Position numbers and translations under genes: made by a program. The notes beneath the pieces were generated by a model. The model was not told the DNA's origin and ran no database searches. It saw nothing but the letters and a program-made list of their open reading frames with translations. This document shows, one piece after another, positions 25,552 to 33,589 of a stretch of 64,000 nt of DNA. How positions within the stretch are numbered: the stretch's first letter is position 1; the number at the start of each line of letters is the position of its first letter. This DNA comes from DATMNI01 sp035570275 (GTDB lineage Bacteria; Acidobacteriota; Terriglobia; Bryobacterales; Bryobacteraceae), in the NCBI GenBank assembly GCA_035570275.1, contig DATMNI010000285.1, positions 1 to 64,000 on the forward strand. Reading direction: 5' to 3'.

Positions 25552-25561
25552 GATAACGGAA

Positions 25562-26629
25562 CTACGCCAGCGCGTTCTTACAGAACTGTACGCACTTGGA
25601 CGTCTCGACCACGGCATCGGAACCCTCCGGAATCTGGTATTCCAACTCGATGCTCGCCGGGAACTTGTATTTTTCTTGCCGCATCAGGGTCAGGATCTCT
25701 TTGATGGGCGTCTCGCCCTGCCCCCACGGAAGGTTTGCTCCACCGTTCGATGCCTTCTTGCGATCTTTGAGGTGCATGCTGGCGATCCGGCCGCTGTGTT
25801 TCCGAATCAATGGGATTGGGCTCTCACTGGTCCCGGCCACATAATGGCCGCAATCCAGGTTGAGGGCGTTACCCGTGGACTGCTCCAGCACTGCATCCCA
25901 TGCCGTGATCGTGGCCTGCGTATGCGCATGGTAAGCCACCCTCATCCTCTTTTTCGCCGCGAAATCACCGATCCGCTTCGTAAACGCAGCGTCATTGGAA
26001 AGCTCCAGCGTTACATGGTTGGCGCCGAGTGTATCCGCCACGTGGAAGATGTACTCGTATTCCTCGTCGGACATAGTCGGATTTGGCTCCAGCTTGAAGG
26101 CGTAAATGTCCACCCCGGCGTCGTTGTACATCTTGCGCAGGGCTTTGTACTTGTCCATCGGCACCGACAAGCGCCAGGCCTTCAATTCCGCCGCTCTGGC
26201 CTGTTGCGCCGCCTGCTGTTCCGGAGTCAGCGGAGCACGGCCTCCGCCACCACCTCCGGGTCCCCGGCCCTGACCTCCGCCCGCGACAGCGCCATCGGGT
26301 CCGCGGCCTGGCCCTCGGCCTGGGCCGCCCGCTCCCCGTCCGCCGCCACCACCACCGCGGCCTGCCGGTGCTGGCGAGCCTGCATAGATCTCCGCCGCCG
26401 GGCCCATCAACTCGATCCCGTTGATGCCCGAATCCACGATGTATTTCAACAGTGCCTCGGCGTCATTCGCGCCCGGCATGGAGCGATAGCTGTAGGTGAT
26501 TACGCCAACCTGTACGCCGTCGAAATTTGAACTGGGTTTGGCCAGCAGTTTCGATGCCGGTATGGCCGCCAATGCCAGTTTTCCTAAATCACGTCTGGTC
26601 AGATCCACTGGGTCTTCCTTCCTTTTCAT
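25562..26629 (-). CDS. Sugar phosphate isomerase/epimerase-like TIM barrel, Tat-exported
   Basis: About 355 aa of the AP-endonuclease-2/xylose-isomerase-like family. The N-terminus holds a twin-arginine motif (LTRRDLGKLALAAIPAS, residues 10-26). Barrel segments include VGVITYSYRSMPGA, GINGIELMGPAAE, KMYNDAGVDIYAFKLEPNPT, LNLDCGHYVAGTSESPIPLI and FPASIELEYQIPEGSD. Residues 90-131 are a Gly/Arg/Pro-rich insert. I use ATG 26629 (MKRKEDPVDLTRRD); an upstream frame extension lacks family character. It probably starts a run of four co-directional genes ending with the PQQ dehydrogenase. Confidence 0.85.
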   Translation of the reverse strand: MKRKEDPVDLTRRDLGKLALAAIPASKLLAKPSSNFDGVQVGVITYSYRSMPGANDAEALLKYIVDSGINGIELMGPAAEIYAGSPAPAGRGGGGGGRGAGGPGRGPGRGPDGAVAGGGQGRGPGGGGGGRAPLTPEQQAAQQARAAELKAWRLSVPMDKYKALRKMYNDAGVDIYAFKLEPNPTMSDEEYEYIFHVADTLGANHVTLELSNDAAFTKRIGDFAAKKRMRVAYHAHTQATITAWDAVLEQSTGNALNLDCGHYVAGTSESPIPLIRKHSGRIASMHLKDRKKASNGGANLPWGQGETPIKEILTLMRQEKYKFPASIELEYQIPEGSDAVVETSKCVQFCKNALA

Positions 26630-26690
26630 TCCCCAAGGGAATTCTACTCCTTTGTAGGGTTGTGAATGGAGGACGTGTTTTTGCCAGCCA

Positions 26691-28055
26691 TTAGTTACGC
26701 GGCGCAACCGGCGCCGGAACAAATTTGGCGGGATACGCATGGTCCAGCACGGTCCAGATAAAATCCGCGGCCAGTCGCGCCTGGTTATGGCAGCTCATGC
26801 ACCCCAACTGGGGACGCCCCTGGTCGAACGTTTCCATGGTGGCATTGGCAAATGCCGAAAACGCGCCCGCACCGGGGAAGGTGTTGGTGATGTCGCCATT
26901 CTGCGAGGCGGGTACGGGCGGCGCCTGGTTGCCCTCCATGCGCGGCCATTGCGTCACCACGATGCCGTAATACTGCCAGACGGTCGCCCGCAACAGCTCC
27001 TGGTATTGATAGTTGGTGAGTTCCGTCTTGGGGTGCACTTTGGCGAAGAACGGCCTCTCCACGTTGAACGGCGTCACCGGCTCCTTTCCAAGCGGCTCCA
27101 GCGCGAGCGGGTTTTCGGCAGGCATGGCAGCCTTTCCCCCATCGTGAAAAGTGAACTTCACCGGGTCGCCGAACCGCGAAGGCGGAACGTTGTCGATCTG
27201 CTCGTAGGAGGACCAGATCCATTGCGGACGGCTGGGCGTCTTCTGCACGATGTGCAAACCTACCAGCCCGACCGTGACTCGCGAGCACGTGCCCGTTCCC
27301 GGTTGGCGCACCCAGGCGTTGCGCGTGTAGTATCGCTTCACCTGTTCAGCGGGAAACCCGGCCATATCGAGCCAGGCGGCTTTGATCACGACGCTGCCGG
27401 CCGGAAACTCCATTACCGGCCTGGATGGGCGTGGGCTCGGCACCGTCGGCAGGTTGCCGCGCAAGTAATACCGGTTGCGCACGATGAAATCGAAGGCCGC
27501 CTGATTATATAGCGTCTGGTAGCGGACATACCTGCCATTCTGCGCCGCCAGCGGTGCCGTCAGTTCGCCTGCTCCGGCCTGCCCGATATCGTCAATTCCG
27601 GAGAAGGATGCGAGCACCAGATCCCCGAACTGCGGATTCACCTGGCACGCGTTGTGGGCCGGGATGTCGTAGGACTGGAAATCGGATACGGGAGCCGAAC
27701 CGTCCTCCGGGAAGACCTCCCACAGTGATTTGAGCGTCTCAAATACGCGCGGACCGGTGGCGTCGAGTGGCTTATTCCGGTCGGCAACACCTCGATGCCC
27801 TTGAGCCGCCGGCCACACTATCGCCAGAAATGCACGCCAGGAATAATCGTCGAAGTAGTTCACCGGCACATCCGTGAAACCGTCGGGGATGCACACGTCG
27901 GCTGGCATCATGGGTGAGGAGATCGAGCGGACCGGGCGGTCGGGGCAGCCGTTGGTGGCGGTCTGGGCGGCGCAAGTGCCCGCCACCAGCAACAGGACAG
28001 CCGAAAGCCGGTGGACCCCCGAAAGCCGGTGGACCATGGTGGGCTTCGCGGACAT
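26691..28055 (-). CDS. Exported protein with C-terminal CxxCH motif
   Basis: A 454-aa protein with a signal peptide (VHRLSAVLLLVAGTCAAQ) and a single heme-type motif CMSCH near residue 425. The body has no domain I can name; it includes VNYFDDYSWRAFLAIVWPAA and VVIKAAWLDMAGFPAEQV, and looks like a hypothetical family often annotated as cytochrome c family protein. It is followed at 61 bp by the Tat TIM barrel on the same strand, so co-transcription is likely. An in-frame ATG at 28037 is an alternative start. Confidence 0.72.
   Translation of the reverse strand: MSAKPTMVHRLSGVHRLSAVLLLVAGTCAAQTATNGCPDRPVRSISSPMMPADVCIPDGFTDVPVNYFDDYSWRAFLAIVWPAAQGHRGVADRNKPLDATGPRVFETLKSLWEVFPEDGSAPVSDFQSYDIPAHNACQVNPQFGDLVLASFSGIDDIGQAGAGELTAPLAAQNGRYVRYQTLYNQAAFDFIVRNRYYLRGNLPTVPSPRPSRPVMEFPAGSVVIKAAWLDMAGFPAEQVKRYYTRNAWVRQPGTGTCSRVTVGLVGLHIVQKTPSRPQWIWSSYEQIDNVPPSRFGDPVKFTFHDGGKAAMPAENPLALEPLGKEPVTPFNVERPFFAKVHPKTELTNYQYQELLRATVWQYYGIVVTQWPRMEGNQAPPVPASQNGDITNTFPGAGAFSAFANATMETFDQGRPQLGCMSCHNQARLAADFIWTVLDHAYPAKFVPAPVAPRN
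28001..28034. repeat. 16-bp perfect duplication at a signal-peptide start
   Basis: CCGAAAGCCGGTGGAC at 28001-28016 and 28019-28034, an 18-bp period. On the minus strand it codes VHRLSG-VHRLSA at the start of the exported CxxCH protein. The period is a multiple of three, so the frame is kept. Confidence 0.72.
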
Positions 28056-28063
28056 TGCAAATT

Positions 28064-28073
28064 GATTATAATC
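28064..28073. promoter_or_regulatory. GATTATAATC palindrome, possible divergent -10
   Basis: This 10-bp palindrome contains TATAAT on both strands, between the divergent CxxCH protein (minus) and the TIM barrel (plus, ATG 28118). No good -35 is visible, so the assignment is weak. Distance suits the plus-strand gene better. Confidence 0.35.
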
Positions 28074-28117
28074 GATGCTATCCGAAGTCCGCCTCGAATT
28101 CGGAATGCGGAGGGCCT

Positions 28118-29089
28118 ATGCTATCCAGACGCGATTTCGGCAAGACGGCTTTGGCCGGTCTGCCTCTTACCGCAGCGCTTACTACAGTGCGGCGCGCGGC
28201 GGCCGGCCCGACGGCAAGCGGCGTACGCCTCGGCGTGGCCACGTACAGCTTTCGCGATCTCCCGCGAACTCCCGGGCGTGACAACGTCGACGATGTCATC
28301 AAGGCGTTACAATTTGCCGGCGCTCGAGAGATCGAACTCGGGTCGGCGAACACCGAGCCGGCCGGACCGAATAGCGGCCCCGCGGTTCCGCCACCCCCGT
28401 CGGCATATCCTCCGCCCATCAAACCGCCCTCGCCGGAAGAGGTGGCGGCGGCGAAACTGGCCGTCCGAAATGCACTGCGCCATTGGCGGCTGGCCACACC
28501 GGCTTCGAAACATGAAGCTTTCCGAACCCGATTCCAGGCTGCCGGAATCAACCTGTTTGCGTATCGTGTGGACTACGACGACCAGTTCACCGATGAAGAG
28601 ATCGACGTGACTTTCCAGCAGGCCAAAGCGCTTGGAGTGCGCACGATGGCTTCGATGACTTCGCTGAGCGGCGCCCGCCGGCTCGCTCCCTTCGCGGAAA
28701 AGCATAGGATCACGGTCGCGCTGCACAACACGGCCAACACGAAAGATCCGGATGCCATCTCCACCCCACAGAGCTTCAGGAGCGCGCTCGCCCTTTCAAA
28801 CAACTTCCGGCTGAACCTGGACATCGGCCATTTCACGGCGGCAAATTATGAGGCGGTCGCCTTCATTCAGGAGAACCACGCCAGCATCTCGCACATCCAG
28901 ATCAAGGACCGCACCCGAAACGGAGGAGCCAACGAACGGTTCGGCGAAGGTGACACGCCCATCAAAAACGTCCTGACTCTGATCAAGGAAAAGCTCCCCA
29001 TCCCCGCGTTTGTCGAGTACGAATATATCGGTCTGGGAACGCCACAGGAAGAAGTGAGGAAGTGCCTGGCCTTCACAAACACGGTATAG
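28118..29089 (+). CDS. Second Tat-exported sugar isomerase/epimerase-like TIM barrel
   Basis: 323 aa, paralogous to the minus-strand TIM barrel. Twin-arginine leader MLSRRDFGKTALAGLPLTAA, then barrel motifs GVRLGVATYSFRDLPRTPG, ALQFAGAREIELGS, FQAAGINLFAYRVDYDDQFT, LNLDIGHFTAANYEAVAFI and FVEYEYIGLGTPQEEV. A proline-rich insert (PPPPSAYPPPIKPPSPEE) replaces the Gly/Arg insert of its paralogue. ATG 28118 has a strong GGAGGG site. It faces away from the quinoprotein cluster and precedes the GntR gene. Confidence 0.87.
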   Translation: MLSRRDFGKTALAGLPLTAALTTVRRAAAGPTASGVRLGVATYSFRDLPRTPGRDNVDDVIKALQFAGAREIELGSANTEPAGPNSGPAVPPPPSAYPPPIKPPSPEEVAAAKLAVRNALRHWRLATPASKHEAFRTRFQAAGINLFAYRVDYDDQFTDEEIDVTFQQAKALGVRTMASMTSLSGARRLAPFAEKHRITVALHNTANTKDPDAISTPQSFRSALALSNNFRLNLDIGHFTAANYEAVAFIQENHASISHIQIKDRTRNGGANERFGEGDTPIKNVLTLIKEKLPIPAFVEYEYIGLGTPQEEVRKCLAFTNTV

Positions 29090-29270
29090 GCCGGCCCGGC
29101 TGACATGACCCGGTTCGGGCATCCGCAGCAACACCGCCACTCCCGCCTCCCGGAGTCCGCACGATTCTGATGTGATATTATTGCCGTTTAAGTAGGTTCT
29201 GGCCTTAGCCCCTGCCTTTATGGAGAAGACTTAAATTTTGCGACCTCGTCCCACTGCGTTAAAGGCAGTG

Positions 29271-29978
29271 ATGCCTATTCCCAGGTCGACACTGACTGAA
29301 GCAGCCTTTGAAAAGCTGATTTCCCACGTGGTCAGCGGCGACTGGAAGGCGGGAGACCGGATTCCACCGGAGCGCGAGCTATGTCAGCAGTTGGGAATAG
29401 CCCGCAGTTCCTTGAGAGAAGCGCTTAAGGCCATGGAGCTGATTGGGATGCTGGATAGCCGCGTGGGCGATGGCACGTTTGTCTGCGAGCGCTCCGAATT
29501 TCTGTCGAGGCCCTTATTGTGGGCTTTTACGGGTTCCGACCACCTCGAGCTCCGGGACATCATGGAAGCCCGTACCCTTCTGGAGGAGCAAATTGCCGGG
29601 CTTGCCGCGGAACGGGCATCCGACACTGAAACCGAAGTCATCGGACACCTGGTCAGGACGATGGGAGACTGCATTAAGCAAGGGAAGCCGATCCTTGAAG
29701 AGGACATTAAGTTCCATCTGGCGATCGCGGCGGCTGCCCATAACCAGATCTTGCAGAATGCGGTCCAGTTGCTCCGAAATCTAATGCGTCAATGGATCCA
29801 CTTCAAGCTACTTATCCCGAATGTACCGGCCACGGTCCTAAAGCGGCACGAAACGATTTATCACGCGATACGCGATCGCAATCCGCAGAGCGCTCGGGCT
29901 GCGATGAGGGCTCATCTCGAAGAGACGACCAGCCTGGTCGCACGGTTGATAGCACAGCAACAGACTAAAGAGAGCTGA
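29271..29978 (+). CDS. FadR-type GntR family transcriptional regulator
   Basis: 235 aa. Winged-helix domain with the GntR signature GDWKAGDRIPPERELCQQLG and IARSSLREALKAMELIGML, then an all-helical FCD effector domain with metal-ligand-like residues (LRDIMEARTLLEEQIAGLAA; DIKFHLAIAAAAHNQIL; RHETIYHAIRDRNPQSARAA). ATG 29271 follows AAGG; a TTG at 29238 could add 11 residues. TGGTCGGACCA boxes of the type bound by this subfamily lie in two nearby receptor promoters, so it probably controls this locus in response to a sugar acid or similar metabolite (inference). Confidence 0.92.
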   Translation: MPIPRSTLTEAAFEKLISHVVSGDWKAGDRIPPERELCQQLGIARSSLREALKAMELIGMLDSRVGDGTFVCERSEFLSRPLLWAFTGSDHLELRDIMEARTLLEEQIAGLAAERASDTETEVIGHLVRTMGDCIKQGKPILEEDIKFHLAIAAAAHNQILQNAVQLLRNLMRQWIHFKLLIPNVPATVLKRHETIYHAIRDRNPQSARAAMRAHLEETTSLVARLIAQQQTKES

Positions 29979-30057
29979 CATTGTGCGCTGCCCGATGACC
30001 CAGCGGATCAGGTAAGCGAACTCCAGTTAGCATCCATTAGCAGACGTCTCGACCGCG

Positions 30058-30099
30058 CAGATCTGGGAATACAGATCTGGGACGGCAGATCTGGGATTG
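30058..30099. repeat. Three 14-bp direct repeats downstream of the GntR gene
   Basis: Three units CAGATCTGGGANNN at 30058, 30072 and 30086. Each contains the palindrome CAGATCTG. They lie about 80-120 bp after the regulator and about 50 bp before the first receptor promoter, so they may be regulator sites or simple duplications. Confidence 0.6.
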
Positions 30100-30146
30100 G
30101 TTCTCACTCGTTTGCCAGGGGCTAAAGATGGATTATGCTTTTGTCG

Positions 30147-30174
30147 TTGACATCCACATCTGTTCATGTTAAAA
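30147..30174 (+). promoter_or_regulatory. Promoter of the first Oar-like receptor
   Basis: TTGACA at 30147-30152 is followed by ATCCACATCTGTTCATG, sharing its sequence with the promoter at 38011. The -10 is an AT-rich TTAAAA near 30169. The block from TTGACATCCACATC onwards is nearly identical at both receptors, unlike the surrounding DNA. Confidence 0.7.
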
Positions 30175-30188
30175 GTTGATCGTTCCAG

Positions 30189-30199
30189 TGGTCGGACCA
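30189..30199. promoter_or_regulatory. GntR/FadR-type operator 1
   Basis: Perfect palindrome TGGTCGGACCA, matching the TGGTNNNACCA box of the FadR subfamily. It lies about 15-20 bp downstream of the -10, where a bound repressor would block initiation. An identical site is at 38056-38066. Confidence 0.72.
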
Positions 30200-30252
30200 T
30201 TGTACCGATGATGAAATAACGAATCGGTCAGTTCCCGACAATCGGGGGGACC

Positions 30253-33200
30253 ATGCCCAACAAGTGTACTTACTTCAGTGCGCTCACGGTCAACGTGCCG
30301 CGTCTTGTCGCCGCATTCCTATTGTGCGGTTTCTTTTGGATTGCCAACGGCCAGACTACCACCGCGACGCTCTTCGGCGTGGTCCGGGATGGCAGCGGCG
30401 CTGTGGTGCCCGAAGCGAAGATCACCGCTCGCAATACCGCAACGTCATTCGAGCGCACGGGCAACAGCGACGAGACCGGTGCGTACCTGATCACAAATCT
30501 TCCCGTCGGACCTTACTCGCTCCTGATCGAAAAGGACGGGTTTCGACGGTTCGTTCAGGATGGCATTACGCTGGAAGTCGCCGAGAATGCCCGCGTCGAT
30601 GGCATCCTTACGGTCGGGCTGGTCTCCGACAGCATCACGGTATCCGCCGATGCTACCGGCGTGGACACCAGGGAGTCCACCGTCGGCGACGTAGTCGACC
30701 GTCTTCGAGTCCAGGAATTGCCTCTGAATGGGCGCAACGTAATGCAACTGGCACGCGTGATCCCTGGAGTAACACAGGTCTCGGCTCCGACGCTGGTTAC
30801 ACGCGGACGAAATGGCCCTGCTGCCAGCGTGGCGGGCGGCCGCGACACTCAAAATGAGATCCGCTTTGACGATTCCTCTCACGTGCAGTTATACAACAAT
30901 TCCGCCCTCAATCTTCCCTCGCCCGACGCGCTGCAGGAATTCAAGGTGTTAACGAGCGGTTTCAGCGCGGAATACGGACGATACGGCGGGGGTGTTTTCA
31001 TCGCCATCACTCGTGCGGGCACGAACCAGTTTCACGGTTCACTATGGGAGTACATCCGCAACACAGCGTTCGATGCGCGCAATTTTTTCTCGGTGGCCAA
31101 GCCCGACCTCAAGCAAAACCAGTTCGGCTTTACGTTCGGAGGCCCTGTCATCCACAAGCGCACCTTTTTCTTCGGGTCGTACCAGGGCAGCAGAGAACGT
31201 CAATCGCAGTTGCTCAACACCGCGACTCCACCCACGGCGGCGGAACGCGCCGGAGATTTTTCCGCCTTGGGCAAGCTACCGGTAGATCCGACCACTAAGG
31301 CGCCATACCCTGGCGGCAGGATTCCCTCCTCCAGTTTCGATCCTGTGGCAGTCAAGCTGTTGGATAAGTACATTCCGTTGCCGAATGCCGCCAATGGCGC
31401 ATTTGTAACTCTGTTCCCGATGCCAAGCACCGGTAATCAGTTTTTGTGGCGCGTGGACCATAGTTTCAGCTCCAGGAACTCCCTGAACATCCGCTACTTC
31501 CGGGATGATGGCAATTTGACCTCGCAAAGCGGAAACATCCCTAACTGGTCGCCGACTCCCGAAGGACTCAAGGTTACCAGTTGGGCCCTCCATGATACTC
31601 ATACCTTTACGCCCTCGCTGCTCAACGAATTTCGAATCGGCATCAATCGGAATCACTCGGAGGTGACGTCTCAGGGCGCCGATCGACTGACCGATTACGG
31701 GGCCATTTTTCCGGGAGTAGTGTCCCCGCAGCTTCCGAGCATTACCGTCACGGGATTCTTCGCTCCCGCCACCAACGACAGGTTTGGGGAAGTCTCGAAC
31801 ATTTATCAAATGGGCGATACGGTCCGATGGTTCCACGGACGGCACTCCATATCGCTCGGCGGCGAGTTTACGCGCGACGAATATTTCGGACATGGCGCCT
31901 CCGTGAACCAGGGCGTCATCGGGTTCGGCGGCGGCATCACTACCAACGCGTTTGCGGATTTTCTGATCGGCAAAGCCCACCAGTCTTTCACAAAACAGCA
32001 CGTATGACCGGCTGGTGAAGGGGTACGCCTGGTATTTGTTCGCGCAGGACGATATTCGCGTTTCATCGAGAGTCAGCGTGAACCTGGGCCTTCGATATGA
32101 GTTCGTTCCGCCTTTTCACAATATTTATGGGCTGGTTAATGCCTACCACGCGGGCCAGCAATCCACCGTAGTGCCTGGCGCGCCGCTTGGGATTGTTTTT
32201 CCGGGAGATAGCGGATTCGTCAACGGGCTTATTCCCCCGGATAAGAATAACTTTGGCCCACGGGTTGGAATTGTCTGGGATCCAGGTGGGAACGGAAAAA
32301 TGGCGGTCCGGGCATCCTATGGTCTGTTTCACGAGAATTTTCGCGCCGACCTGTGGACATATCCCGCGGTGAATCAGCCATTTGTCATCTCAGTCCTGAT
32401 AAACAATCCCTTCAGTCTGTCGGATATGTATCACGGGCTGGTCGATCCTTTCCCATATGTCTATACCAACGCGTCAGCCAAATTCAGCCTGCCAATGGGG
32501 CTCTTCACCGTTCTCAGCCCGAATGTTACATCGCCGTACATACACCACGTCAATTTCAGCGTCGAACATTCTCTGCCGGGGAGTATCGTGCTGAAGGCAG
32601 CGTACTCGGGGAAGCTCTCGCACAATCTGGTCAGGATGGAACAAAAGGATCCCGCCGTCTATATCCCTGGGCAATCGACGATCGCCAACACCGACCAGCG
32701 CCGGATTCTGGCGGCGTACGGGTACGCCAGTTTCCGCGAAATCGACACCAACTCCAATGCTACTTATCACTCCTTGCAGCTTTCGTTGAACAAGCGGTTC
32801 AGCAAGGGGCTGACGTTGCTGAGTTCTTATACATTCTCGAAATACCTTGACTATTTTTCGGCCCAGAACCTCGCCGCCACTTCGCAGGATCCCTACAATT
32901 TGGCCGCCGATCGCAGCCTGTCCAGTAATGACCGCCGGCACGTGTTCAATCTTTCGATCGTCTACCAGCTTCCGGTGTTCCGGAAAGGGCTGGCGCAAAC
33001 GGCCCTTGGCGGCTGGGAGATATCCAGCCTGACCAGCATTCTCAGCGGCGCGCCTTTCAACATCACCAGCGGCGTGGACTCCTCTCTTACGGGTGTCGGC
33101 AACGACCGTCCTGATTTGGTGGGTAATCCGGTACGTTCCCATTCGAGCGAGGACGATATGATTCAGCAGTTCTTTACCACCTCCGCATTCGTGCAAAACC

Positions 33201-33457
33201 AGCCCGGCCATTACGGCGACGTTGGCCGTAACGCGGTTATCGGTCCGGCCCAGTCCACCACCGATCTTGCGTTGGTCAAGGCGTTTTCCATTGGCGAACG
33301 TTTTGGCAAGATACAATTCCGGGCCGAGTTTTACAATTCTTTCAACCAGGTGAACTTTAGCGCGCCAACCGCTGCGTTGAACAACCGGAACTTTGGCCGG
33401 ATACTGTCCGCGGGCAGCCCTCGAATCTTACAGTTCGCGCTGCGCTACACATTCTAG
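30253..33457 (+). pseudogene. Oar-like TonB-dependent receptor, split by a frameshift
   Basis: Two frames, 30253-32007 (584 aa) and 32015-33457 (480 aa), form one outer-membrane receptor of about 1067 aa. Order: signal peptide; carboxypeptidase-regulatory domain (FGVVRDGSGAVVPEAKITAR, about 38-57); plug with LPLNGRNVMQLARVIPGV; beta-barrel ending QFALRYTF, with the terminal aromatic of barrel proteins. The break is at the AAAA run 31992-31995: removing one A restores SFTNSTYDRLVKGYAWYL across the join. Promoter, operator and both halves look intact, so this is either a recent mutation or a sequencing error. Confidence 0.85.
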
Positions 33458-33503
33458 GAAACGAATGCAGGCGCGTGTTTGAGAAAGGCGCAGCCTCACA
33501 TCC

Positions 33504-33527
33504 GGGGGGGGCGAGGGGGGGCGAGGG
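33504..33527. other. G-run element between receptor and GHL6 gene
   Basis: Runs of eight, seven and three G separated by CGA, on the coding strand, about 60 bp upstream of the next start codon. It could form a G-quadruplex or be a simple duplication of GGGGGGGCGA. Confidence 0.5.
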
Positions 33528-33589
33528 TCTTAGCCGGCGGAACTCCGCTTCCCGCAGCCAATGGAACCTGTTAAAGTCTGGAGTAAATT

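Noticed and set aside
31980..32015. Programmed frameshifting in the first receptor
   Set aside because: No slippery heptamer with a downstream pseudoknot is evident, and the other two receptors are continuous; mutation or sequencing error is simpler.
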